From Impatiens glandulifera (taxonomy: Eukaryota > Streptophyta > Magnoliopsida > Ericales > Balsaminaceae): 64,000 bases of DNA. The translations under genes and the position numbers were made by a program. Below, in pieces: positions 11,830 to 23,292 of this stretch (position 1 is the first letter of the stretch; each line of letters begins with the position of its first letter). The stretch is taken from the NCBI RefSeq assembly GCF_907164915.1, contig NC_061869.1, positions 14,096,221 through 14,160,220 on the forward strand. Reading direction: 5' to 3'. Below the pieces are notes generated by a model. It was not told where the DNA came from and did not search any database. It saw only the letters and a list, made by a program, of their open reading frames with translations.

Positions 11830-13180
11830 CTCTCCCTTTTATTTTATACAATTTGCATAATATCTTTTCTCAAATTCAAAAATAAATTATTTATTAAAAT
11901 AAATATAATTGCTTTTATAATTATTTGTTTAAATATAAATTAGTATTTAAATTTTTTTTAGTTACATAGATCTTTTCCTAGTTTTAAAAGAGTTGCAAAA
12001 CAATTTTGCAATTATTAATTCACTAGTAGATCATACATGACCATGATGAGTCTTATTTAAAAATTTAATGACTAAAATGAAAGTCATGAACATGGGAGTC
12101 ACTAGTTTCTCTAAAATTATGTTACAACATACAATTGTACAAATATGATGAAAATTGATTTATGTTTAAATTTTTTTTAAAAAATCCATTATTATATAGA
12201 TGTGTTGCTATATAAGTTAGAAAATGGTTGGGATATATATAATATACAAAATGAATTATAATAAGTAATTAAAAATTAAATTGAAAAGGTATTGTTCCTT
12301 TTTCTCTAATTAATATATTTTATATATAATAAATATTTATTATTATTAATTTTTAATATAGAATATTAACCTAACTCTATATAACCACAACTATGATATA
12401 TCCACTTTAATTTAAGATATTTTAAATGAAAATCAAACCCGTGACATTTGATCCTTTAACATTAACCAAACTTAATTTGTTAATGGACTTAATAAACATT
12501 TATTATATATTTATATAAGTATCTTTGTTAAATAATAACATAAACATCTTTCTACTTCATAAATGAAATTCAAAGAAGTTTGTTTTAGAGTCAGCTCAAA
12601 AATTGTGTAATTGTTGGATAATTTTTATTAAATTTTTAATTTTTATAAATCTATACTATTTAACATTTAAAAATTTATGTAGTTTATTTAAATTTTTAGA
12701 TGTTATTTTTTATATTTGCAAATTAATATTTTATTTATAACTTCATATTTGATTTAATAAATAAATATTATATAAAAAATATAACATAAACTAAATAAAG
12801 ATTTATCTATTTTAAAAACTCTAAATAGAAGTTGAAAATTAATTTTTAATATAAGATGACTGTCTCATTTTTTTTTCATATCGTGTAACCTAAGAATCCC
12901 GTAACAGGTGTGCGTGCGCCAACATGTGCGCATGCGGATCCGAAGTGACTAGAGATTCGATAATTTTAACATTGTTTTATATGTCAAACATCGTTTTAAA
13001 ATAAAATATTATTTTAAAATATTTTGATAATACCTGACAACTTTTAAAATCAAATATGTAAAATTAATTAATTTTATTCATTTTTTTAATAATATGGGGA
13101 TTTGTTTATAATCAAAGGACGATTATGTAATATGATTTAAATTAGTTAAAAATAATTAATTGAAAAAAGATTATTTATTT
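11830..13180. other. AT-rich intergenic DNA, no gene seen
   Basis: The part from 11850 to 12880 is collinear with 53660-54640. At about 12900-12950 a GC-richer string begins (GGTGTGCGTGCGCCAACATGTGCGCATGCG), near the left edge of an insertion absent from the other duplicate. Confidence 0.5.
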
Positions 13181-15670
13181 GAAAACAGAGTCGCCAATTG
13201 ATTTTGAGAAAATCAGTAAAAAGGGGTGTACGTGTACAAGCGTATTTTACACCAGAGTTTTGTTTGGTTCAATGTTTGGTGATACTCGGGAAAGAGCTTT
13301 CGCGTTATGTCCTCCATAGCCGTTCAAGAACGGTCTCTACTTTATAAACTTGGCTTATTTGAAAATCGGTTGTATAACATTTGAGTTTTTAACCGATTAT
13401 TCTTCCGGTTCTAGTCATGCTTCTAAGTTTTAACGTTATTCAAAATATTGAAACAACAATATTTAAATGCTTGTACCTGTTGCGGATGATAACTAGGATA
13501 GAAATACCTGAAAAATATCAGTCATTTTTAAAGGCATTAAGGTTTAGAAATAAACACCAAACGATACTTTGTTGAAATATATTTGTGAAAATATCCCAAA
13601 ATATTTAAATTGAATTTTTTAATTTTTCAGAATTTTTAAAAAATGATTTGGAGTCCCAAAATTCTAAAAATAATTTTAGATTTTTAAAAGTGAAACCAAA
13701 CCGACCTTAGGAATGAAGTCCTCAAGCTAGGGTTCGTTTTTATCGGTTTGTGTCTAAAGACCCTTGGTGTGGGCTTGGGAGTTCTCGGTCTGAGTGTCGG
13801 AGTCCCTCGGTTAGGAGGCTAAGGATCTCAATCCCTGGCTGGGATTTCCCGGTCGAGGTGTATAAATCTCACGGTCCGAGGCTAGCTGTGAGAAAAGTTC
13901 CTCGGTTAGGGGATCGGGAGCTCTCGGTTCCTAGGCTTGGGATGCTCGGTTCCAAGGTTAGACCTCTTGGTCCTAGGTCTCGGGATTCACGATCCCGGAC
14001 TCAGACCTCTCGGTCATAGGCCCTGGGATTCTTGGTCCTAGGTTTGAAGTTCTCGGTCGTAAGCCTTAGGAGTCTCGGTCCTAGTCAAACCTCTTAATAC
14101 TATGTGAGAATCATCGGTCGGATCTCTCGGTCCCAAGGTCGGACTTCTCGGTCCTAGGTGAAAATTCATGATTGGATTTATCGGTCCTAGCTCAAGAACA
14201 TCGGCCGGACATCTTAGTCCTAGGTCGATTTCTCAGTCATAGGGTTCGGTTCGGACAAAGGATCCTTAGTCGTACTTCTCGATCCTAGGCTAACAAGCCT
14301 CGGTCCTCAAGAAAATCAAAGGTTCATTTTTTAATTCGTTTTTTTAGCCGGATTCTTTGATCTAATGGTTTGGGTAGTTTCACAAAGCTCCTAGAAACAT
14401 GTTGATCATCATCTCAATGTATGAATCGACGTATATGAGGATCAATTTGTTCAAAACAGTTTGTGATAAAAAAAATTGTGTTTTGATTTTAAAGTTGTTT
14501 TGAAGTGAATGAGATATCCAATAGCTTTCTTATATCACATATACTTGATTAGTACCAAAACAAGAACACTAGATGTTCGTTTTGACCAATTCAAGAACTC
14601 AAAATTTTCATTTTATTTTGAAATTTTTGATTTTGATAAAAAATGATCAAGATGGATAAATCATGATCTAAATAATTTCCATCTATCATTACAATCATGT
14701 TGCGATGTTTTATGGGCTGTGATTCAACATAATTAATCCAAGAACAACAAACCCATTTTTTTGATTTTTGAAATTTAAATTTGGGTTTTTGTTATTTAGA
14801 TCGATTGATCAGTTCTATCCTATCCAAATAATTCCTAAATGATCCTAGGAATCTTCTCCATCCATAAAACACTATGAACAACAAATATACAAACTTTTAC
14901 AATTTGAAATATAAAATTTTCAAATTCAAACTGTAAATATGAATTAGAAGGTGATTGAAATCATACCAAGGATTGGAGAACACTCTTTGGACCTTAGGGA
15001 AGTTGTTGGGATTCTTGGATCCAAGTTTCAAGGCCTGAAAATGGATTTTCGAAAAATCCAGAAGCTTTGAGCTTCAATGGAGGATTTTTGATAAATCACG
15101 ATTTTGGTGGGGGGGATGGATTCTCTAGTTTGGGAATGACTTGGGAGGGGTATTTATACTATCCCAGTGTTGATTGAGGCTCTTAGTAGCTTGAATTAGC
15201 CAAAAGTCATTAATGACATTTTGGTTGTTCTTTAGTCAGGTGTCCGGAGTAAGCGATGACGAGGCCTATACTCGTAAGGAAATGATCACCATCGTAGGTT
15301 GATCATTCTGGGCATTGAATTAGTCAAAATCATCGACCAATGACCGAGTTCCAAAAAACCAAAATCAACACGGTTCTTCAGAGCTTATCTGCTTGGCATC
15401 GCCTTGAAGACGAAGATCGTAGGCCAAAATAGTGTCGTTTCGCATGTGTTTAGGCATTCCGTTGGAGTTCCGTCAGCGATCGGGGAGATGGACGTCTACT
15501 TATCCGATGCCTCGCAAGTGCGCGCTTTCTCCGCTACAGTGGATTATGTGGGCGCGCCTAGAGCGTCGAATAAGGACCCAACGTTCATTTGATGGACGTG
15601 GCTCTTGTTGCAACTTTCTCTTCTGCTTTCGGCTACACCCGATTATAATTTTTATTTTTATTTTAAAACC
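13180..15670. other. Unidentified insertion, probably retrotransposon-derived
   Basis: Compared with the second duplicate, about 3.2 kb (roughly 12890 to 16100) is extra here. It opens with GAAAACAGAGTCGCCAATTGATTTTGAG, a kind of sequence often met near LTRs in plant repeats. It contains the GC-rich repeat at 13745-14330 and ends in a GC-rich stretch at 15240-15620 followed by T-rich DNA. No reverse transcriptase, integrase or transposase domain was found. Short open frames in the GC-rich parts look accidental. Confidence 0.35.
13745..14330. repeat. Degenerate GC-rich repeat of CTCGGTCCTAGG type
   Basis: Some 20 imperfect copies of a short unit built on CTCGGTCCTAGG or CTCGGTTCCTAGG recur at irregular spacing, with inserts such as GGGATTC and GAGTC. 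The composition is far more GC-rich than the neighbourhood. The open frame across it lacks any recognised domain and follows from the low stop-codon content. Confidence 0.7.
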
Positions 15671-16127
15671 TTAAGCGTTTGTTTGAAATTAAATTTTCTT
15701 TTACCCCTTTTGCTTTAATTTTGATATTTTCAAATACACAAAATATTAAAATAAATATAACAAATATTTTACCAATTTATTTCATTTTTTTATATCTTTG
15801 GATTTAAATAAATAATTATTTTTAGATGAAATAGATACAATAATTCATCAAAAATTATTTGTTTTGTCTTTTAATTTTTCTAAAATTATTTTGAGATGAT
15901 ATGGTTAAAATATTTATCTCAAATAGTTTTATTTTTTATTTTGGCCCTAACTCTTAATTAATTTGATTAATTAGTATAATAATTAATTCTAATTAATTGT
16001 TTTAAATAGATTTTGGTTATGAGGTTAATTATTTTGATTTTATTTTTTTAAAAATAATTCAAAATAATTATTTTAATATTATAAATTGGAGTGTATATTT
16101 TTAATGCTTACATTGATGTTATGTTTT

Positions 16128-17640
16128 TTTCATGCGTCATCTTGTCTATTGGGGTTGGATTTTAATCTCGGATTTTATAAATCTAATAATATTCACAATT
16201 GTTGTGGATCATTTGTTGCTCATAACTTTCGATTGTCAATGTGATCATTTATCGAATTTGTCTCTCCCATTTTTTCGTATTAGCAAAAGATATGACGTTA
16301 ATAAATCTACGATTTATTTTTTCAATAGAGAGTTATTTAAACCAATCTTTCAGTTGGAATATCTCTTACATATATCTTCTAATTATTTTTAAGTTTATCA
16401 CATTTTTAATTATATATAGATAAGTTATTACTTGACAAAATCTATTTTGATATTGCTTACTTTAGACATTAATTTTTTACTTCTATTTTATAATTTTTTA
16501 ATAATCCCAAGTCAAATTAATTTTTTTTTTAATTCTTATAAGGATTTATTGTAAGTGATTTAAATAAATAATTATTTTGGAGAAAGGATCTAAAATGATA
16601 AATTTAATAGAATAAATAAATTTGTTATATTTTGTATTAATATACGTTATTTGTTTTTGTAGGGAAAGAAAAAACAAAAATGTTGATCAAAGGTGATCGG
16701 GAAACCGTCGTACACGGTTGTTGGACCACTGCGCCTAGACGGTCAGCGGCAAGACCAGTCGCATGGCCAGTTCCTCACCAAAGCGGGTCGGTTAACGCCC
16801 AAAGGACTCGAGTCAATGCGTAGGAAATCTAGACCGAGGTACGGAGCTCATACCCAAGCCCACGCGGAACGTGAACCACACAAAATGACAGCAGAACCAT
16901 AACCCAACATGGACGCGCGATCACGCGACATGACCAATTTCCCCCAAAACAATTTGGTTAATTTTCTATGGCAAAGAACAACCCATTTTTAAAATTATGA
17001 ATTTTTTATTGGATTGGATAAAATCGACCACGAAAAAGTCCTACATAATTGGGACAATGTGTGGAGTTCAATTATGTAAGCCATTTTCTTGATTATCTAC
17101 CACGAAAATTCAATTGTGGACAGCAAGATCTGGCTTTGGCTCCGAATAAAGAAATCTACATTTGACCTAGTTAGAGATTGAATGGTTTGAATCCCTCTTT
17201 TTGTTAGGCTGTAAATAATATTAGAGAAGCTTAGGATATGACACACAAACCAAAAACTTTTAGAATTCATTTCACCATTGTTTAGTTCATAAGTTTCTAT
17301 TTTTCACTTTTATAGCTAGAGTGTGTTGTGTAATTTATTTGGAGCCAACTTAGAAATCATCATTAAGTATGTAAGTACTTAAACTTTTTCGTTCTTCATT
17401 TACATCATTGATTTACTAAAATCTTTGATTATGTTTTCATATTTGAGTTTGATTCAAATTGAAGGTTGGTTATCATACTATTGTGTATTTAAAATATTCC
17501 TATCAAGCCTAATTTATTACAGTCACGTTAAATAATAAATGTCCAGATTGGATTAATTTTTTTTGAAAAAACGTGTTCTTGAACTCTGGTTCAAGGACAA
17601 GGGTCAAAAAAGACTCATGATTTAAAATATGTTCAAGTAC
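16128..17640. other. Intergenic DNA with a GC-rich island at 16680-16970
   Basis: The segment 16128-16340 matches 54667-54870. The island at 16680-16970 (GGTGATCGGGAAACCGTCG..., GCGGGTCGGTTAACGCCC) stands out against AT-rich flanks and resembles in style the islands at 15240-15620 and 22600-22840. No coding or RNA function is recognised. Confidence 0.4.
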
Positions 17641-17869
17641 CTTTTTTTTTTTAGAAAACGATATAATGTTAATAAAATACAAAGACCCGAAAAGGGTAAA
17701 TGATTACAAGAATTCAGAATTCAGACAGAACAAACATTTGCCAAAAATGATTGAACCAACAAGATAAAAATAGAAAGACAACCAGAATGAGAACAAAAGT
17801 GAATGACACAAGCAACGAAGTTTAGAGCATTTTGAAATCAGAAGTAAGTGTGACTTTCTCATATGCAAT

Positions 17870-20522
17870 TAGGGGTGAGCATAATATGGGTTTACTCAAA
17901 CCCAACCCTAACCCAAACCCAAAATATTAATTTGGGTTGGTTAATATGGGTTGGGTTGAGTATGGGTTGGTTAATATGGGTTGGGTTGAGTATGGGTTGG
18001 GTTGCGTATGGGTTGAGTTTAATTTGGGTTGGGTTAGGGTTACCCAAATTACCCAAATTATATAAATTTAGTTTAATTCTCTATTATTAATCCAATATAA
18101 ATTAATCATCTTCCAACTTTAAGTCGAACACGTTTTTGACATGTTTAACATATTTTTCATACGTTTAACACGTTTTGCACACATCTAACACCTTTTTAAT
18201 ATTTTTCACACATTTAACACGTTTTTCACATTTTTGACACGTTTTCACGTTTTTGACACGTTTAACACGTTTTCACGTTTTTCACACGTTAGCACGTTTT
18301 TGACATGTTTAACACATTTTCACACTAATAACACGTTTTTCACGTTTTTGTCACATTGACCACGTTTTTGAAATGTTTAATACGTTTAACGCGTTTTTGA
18401 CAAGTTTAACACGTTTTTACGTTTTTGGCACGTTTAACACGTTTTTTTACGTTTTTGGCACGTTTAACACGTTTTTAACATAATTAACACGTTAACACGT
18501 TTTTGATAAGTTTAACACGATTTTCATGTTTTTGGCACGTTTAACACGTTTTAAACATATTTAACACGTTTTTGATACGTTTAACACGATTTTCACATTT
18601 TTGACACGTTTTTGACATTTTAGCACATTTTTTATATGTTTAATACGTTTTCACACGTTTTTAATATTTTTATCACGTTTTCACACTTAAAACATGTTTT
18701 TCACACATTTAACATGTTTTTACGTTTTTAGCACGTTTAACAAGTTTTTGACATGTTTAACACGTTTTCATACTAATAACACGTTTTTGTCACGTTTAAC
18801 ACATTTTTGACATGTTTAATACGTTTAACGCGTTTTTGACAAATCAAACACATTTTTTTTTACGTTTTTGGCACGTTTAACACGTTTTTTGGCACGTTTA
18901 ACACGTTTTTAACATAACTAACACGTTAACACGTTTTTGATAAGTTTAACACGGTTTTCACGTTTTTTGGCACGTTTAACACGTTTTTAACATTTTAACA
19001 CGTTTTTGATATGTTTAACACGTTTTCACACGTTTTTCACATGTTTAACACGTGTTTCACACATTTAATATATTTTTCACGTTTTTGGCATGTTAAACAC
19101 GTTTTTGACATATTCGACACGTTTTTCACACATTAACACGTTTTTCACATTTTGGTACGTTTAATACGTTTTTGATAAGTTTAACATGTTTTTCACATTT
19201 TTAACACGTTTAACATGTTTGTAACATGTTTAATACGTTTGTAACATGTTTAACACGTTTTTCACGTTTTTGGCACGTTTAACACGTTTTTGACATTACA
19301 ACACGTTTTACACATTTTACATATTTTTGACATGTTTAACATATTTTTTTGTTTAACACGTTTTTGGCATTTTTGACACGTTTAATATGTTTTTCACACG
19401 TTTGACATTAAATGTGTGAAAACGTATTAAACGTATCAAAAATGTGAAAAACATGTTAGACGTGTCAAAAACGTGTTAAACGTATCAAAATGTGCCAAAA
19501 ACGAGGAAAACGTGTTAAGCGTGCCAAAAACGTGGAATATATGTCAAAACGTGTTAAACGTGCCAAAAACATGAAAAACGTGTGAAAACATGTTAAACAT
19601 GTTACAAACGTGTTAATAATGTGAAAAATGTGAAAACATGTTAAACATGTCAAAACGTGTTAAACGTGCCAAAAACGTGAAAATGTGTCAAAATGTGTTA
19701 CATGTGTCGTAATCGTGAAAAATGTGTCAAACGTGTTAAAAACATGTTAAACATGTCAAAACATGAAAAAAGTGTCCAACGTGTCAAATGTGTTAAATGT
19801 GTTGAATGAGTGAAAAACGTATTAAACGTGTCGAAAACATATTAAACGTGTTGAAAACGTGAAAAACGTGTCAAAACGTGTTAAACGTGTCAAAACGTGG
19901 AAAACGTGTTAAACGTGTCAAAACGTGTCAAAAATATGAAAAATGTGTGAAACGTGTCAATAATGTGAAAAATATATTGAACGTGTCGAAAATGTGTTAA
20001 ACGTGTCAAAACGTGTCAAAAACGTGTCAAAACGTGAAAAACGTGTGAAACGTGTCAAAAATGTGAAAATTATGTTAAACGTGTTAAACGTGTTAAACGT
20101 GTCAAACGTGTCAAACGTGCCAAATATGTGTTAAACGTGTGAAAACGTGTCAAAAACGTGTCAAACGTGTCAAAAACGTGTTAAATGTGTTAAAAACGTG
20201 TTAAACATGCCAAAAACATGAAAAACGTGTTCAACGTGTCAAAAATGTGTTAAACATGCCATAAACGTGTTAAACGTGTGAAAAACGTATTAAAAATGTC
20301 AAAAACGTGTTAAACGAATAAAAATGTGTTAAATGAGTCAAATACATGTTAAATAAAAAATAAAAATAAAATAATTTGGGTTACCCAACCCATACTCAAC
20401 CCAACCCATACCTAACTCATATTAATAAATAATATGGGTTGAATTATGAGTTGGGTAAATTTAATTTGGGTTGAATATGAGTTGGGTAATACGGGTTGGG
20501 TTTACCCGTTTGCTCACCCCTA
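17870..20522. mobile_element. Non-autonomous hAT-type element with giant inverted arms
   Basis: Terminal inverted repeats are TAGGGGTGAGCA at 17870 and TGCTCACCCCTA ending at 20522. They are flanked by a perfect 8-bp target duplication TATGCAAT (17862-17869 and 20523-20530). The subterminal parts are rich in GGGTTGGGTT on one side and AACCCAACCC on the other. There is no transposase. The length of 2653 bp is large for a MITE. The interior is almost wholly a long inverted repeat made of short satellite units. The element landed in the 3' part of a LINE. Confidence 0.9.
18118..20345. repeat. Long inverted repeat of about 20-bp satellite units
   Basis: From 18118 to about 19400 the plus strand is a degenerate array of TTTAACACGTTTTTGACACG-like units. 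From about 19400 to 20345 it is the reverse complement (CGTGTCAAAAACGTGTTAAA). The turn lies near 19390-19420. A transcript across it could fold into a hairpin of about 1 kb with many mismatches. The units vary at one or two positions, so the array is not newly made. Confidence 0.9.
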
Positions 20523-20547
20523 TATGCAATGCTTCATCTTTGACAAA

Positions 20548-22372
20548 TTAACAAAAAAACAATTCACAAGTGGGAATTCGCCTCCATGTTCGAATGAGTG
20601 AGTTTCCATTAAAGATAATTATATTCCAAACAAACTCCACATCATTTTGAACCCTTGAAAATGTTCTTGCGTTCCTTTCAATCCAAATATGATAAACAAT
20701 ATTTGCAAAGAAGCACTTGAAGACATTTGAACTAAAAGCACTTGAAGACATTTGAACTAAAGTCATTACCCTTTGTCTTGATGATTGTCATTTCCTTAAT
20801 ATCAGTCAATTCTTTTGAGAAGCTAAGGAGACTCATTGATGTAAAGAATTTACCCTAAAGTAAGGAAATAAATGGACAGTCCTCAAAGAGAAGGTCAATG
20901 GTCTCCTCATTTCCCAAACAAAGAAGGCAGTTGAGATCTGATATTTTTATACTTCTTAATTCGATCGCGCGTGTTAATTCTTTCACCGAACGCCAACCAA
21001 AAAATAAATTGGTGTTTATGAAAAACTTTTGTGGACCACACTAAATGAGACCAAAGAACCACATCCCCTCTATCGTGAATAATATTCCATGCAAATCCCA
21101 AGTCAAAACTGCCTTCATTTTTAACACTCCAAACTCGAGAATCCTCACAATTATTTAGGTGATAGGAAGACATAGTATTGAGGATCCTCGTAATTTCTGA
21201 AATCCCACTTATAAGGTTATTTCATTCCTATTTTTGACTTGTTGGACAATAGCTAGTTGACATTTCCGTCTTATTCAAATAAGAGAGAAGACATTATTAT
21301 GAATAATAGGGTGATCCTCGAACTAAGGGTCATGTCAAAATAGAGTTTTGTTATCATTCCCAATCTAAAGTTTGATCATCTTACAAGCACTATCTTTGAG
21401 CTTCATAATTTTTTTAAGGGACCATGTCATTTCCATCTTGATCTTGCACGGCCAAATGCTGATTTTCATTTCTAATGAACCTTGAATGAACTCATCTAAC
21501 CCATAACGAGTTATTTTTTCTCCAATGCCCAAAAATGCCGATAGGTGAAAGTTTTATTCCAAGTAACACAATCTTTAATTCCAATTACACCTTCATTCGG
21601 CTTAAAATGGCCTATAATGAGTAATTTTGAGTTGTTTTGACGAGGATGGTATACCAAGATAACAAACTGGGAATGACCCTTCATTGATTCCTATGATGTC
21701 GAAGATTTTTACCTTTGTTTCCTCATTCACGCCGCCATAGAAGGTCAAACTTTTACTTTGATTAATGCTAAGACTTATAACACTAGAAAATATTGTTAAT
21801 GCCTCCTTGGTAGTTTGATGGATTTAACATCATTATGCGCCAAGATGAATAAATCGCCTGTGAAACAAATATGAGTAATGCTTTTTTCCCTGCAATATGG
21901 ATGGTGAGTAAATGGGTGGTACTTTAAAAGCATTTTAACAATGCACTCAAAGACCTCCATGATGAGGAAAAAAGGTAAGAAGAGAGATCCCTTTGTCTAA
22001 CCTTGTCTTCTCTTTTGAAAAACCCATCATAGATACCATTCACGCTAACAATAAAGTGAGGAGTCGATACACAATTCATAAGTCACTCAATAAAAATGCA
22101 AGGAATAATAGAAACAGTTAACACTCTTGAATAACACTCCATTTAATGGTATCAAAAGATTTTTGGATATCCACCTTAAAAGCCACTCGAGGTGAAATTG
22201 ACTTCTTACCATAGCCCTTCAATAATTCGTGCATAAGTAAGTTGTTATGAGAAATAGATCTACCAGGTATGAATGTCGATTTCCCAAGACTAATCAGGTT
22301 TGAAATAATAGTTTTAAAGCGTTTGGCTATGATTTTAGCAATAATTTGTAAATAAACATATATCTTTTCCAA
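20548..22372 (-). pseudogene. LINE ORF2 remnants (RT, zinc region, C-terminus)
   Basis: Three open pieces remain. The first, 22372-22118, shows IAKRFKTIISNLISLGKS, FIPGRSISHNN, GYGKKSISPRVAFKVDI and SFDTIKW, the typical RT block around the first catalytic Asp. The second, 21173-20907, has WSTKVFHKHQFIFWLAFGER and INTRDRI, matching the zf-RVT region. The third, 20766-20548, has YHIWIERNARTF, as in LINE C-termini. Stops and frameshifts separate them and the YxDD region is not intact, so the copy is dead. Confidence 0.8.
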
Positions 22373-22389
22373 ACCTTTAAATCAAGTTT

Positions 22390-23200
22390 TAAAAGTATTT
22401 TAATTTTTTCTTAAAAAATTTGAGTTTTTGGGTTTTTGATGAAATGATGATATTGGGATGACTACGATGTAAAGGTTGTAAGTTGATCGAATTGGAATAC
22501 ATGTTTTTGGTAATAAAAAATCGCATTTAAATAGGTCACTTGAATTAGTTTTTTTTATTTGGTAATTTACCCTGTTTTGCTAGTTTGTTTTCTTGTACCA
22601 ATTAAATCATGACTTCGACGGAGAAGTTGTTTCTGTCAGTCGAGACAAGGAAGGCCCCGATCGAGAAACAAACACCCCACCGAGATCTTTGCCTCCTTGC
22701 GCTTCTGCCTACTCTTATGGTTGTGACCCGTTCCAGGACCCAAGTCTGAGATACGTACCTTCAAACTGCACCTTGGCCTGTTCCCGTCATTTTGAATCGC
22801 GCCTGAGCCCCAACTTGCGAGCCGACAATAAGACTCGCTAGTTTGTTTTCCCTTTTATTTTTATTTTTTCAGCTTTATTATTATTTTTTTAAATTTTTAA
22901 AAAAGAAAAATGATTTAATATTTGTTTTCAATAAAAATAGAATGTTTTTCTTTTATTAAGGCTTTTTTGCCAATTTATTTCATTTTACGTATTTTTATAT
23001 ATCTAGTTATAATTTTATTTTTAAAAATTCAAAAAATACGAAATTAAATTTTTTATATTCACAAAAATTAGTTTGTGATTATATAAAAAAGGTAATTTGA
23101 ACTTTTTTTACATTTCACTCTTTTTTATTTGTGTCCTTACTTGGATTTTTAAAATTTCAAACAAAATAGGGTATCAATTTATTTATTCTTACACAAATAA
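22390..23200. other. Intergenic DNA with a GC-rich island at 22600-22845
   Basis: The island (GGCCCCGATCGAGAAAC..., GCGAGCCGACAATAAGACTCGC) is flanked by T-rich runs. It has a short open frame but no recognised domain. It may be a fragment of the same repeat class as the islands at 15240-15620 and 16680-16970. Confidence 0.35.
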
Positions 23201-23292
23201 TTTATCATCAATAGAACTTTCATTCTCATTTTTTAACTTATATATTCTCAAATTCATCCTTATATATTCAACTCTATTTCTAGAGATGTGAC

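Larger units (their letters stand above)
4700..16390. repeat. Segmental duplication, copy A (contains WAKL-1)
   Basis: Blocks along this stretch match blocks in the same order at 26030-54870. The WAKL 3' flank and gene at 4740-8340 match 26050-33560. The stretch at 9740-11300 (landmarks GGTTTCATAATTTA, TAGTGGCTTG, GACAGCTGCCATATTT, AATTAGGTCAATGACAACTATCCG) matches 43590-45070. The stretch at 11850-12880 (GTCACTAGTTTCTCTAAAATTATG) matches 53660-54640. The stretch at 16128-16340 (GTGATCATTTATCGAATTTG) matches 54667-54870. Between the blocks, copy A carries its own insertions at 8690-9660, 11500-11830 and 12890-16100. The last block might instead be two copies of a dispersed repeat. Confidence 0.7.
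17642..22385 (-). mobile_element. 5'-truncated LINE (L1-type), split by a hAT element
   Basis: The minus strand carries, in order, part of a reverse transcriptase (22372-22118), a zf-RVT-like region (21173-20907) and an ORF2 C-terminus (20766-20548). After the inserted hAT element come a 3' UTR with TTTCGGGTCTTTGTATTTTA and a poly(A) tail, seen as a T run near 17642-17654 on the plus strand. The N-terminal endonuclease and most of the RT are missing, as in typical 5'-truncated LINE copies. The nearly full-length relative at 45850-51230 has very similar RT motifs. Confidence 0.85.

Noticed and set aside
13750..14019. 89-codon frame rich in Arg, Ser, Pro and Gly
   Set aside because: It lies wholly within the GC-rich CTCGGTCCTAGG repeat and has no recognised domain.
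17880..18060. Telomere-like GGGTTGGGTT / GGGTTGAG runs
   Set aside because: The unit does not match plant TTTAGGG repeats and the run is the subterminal part of a hAT element with clear ends and TSD.
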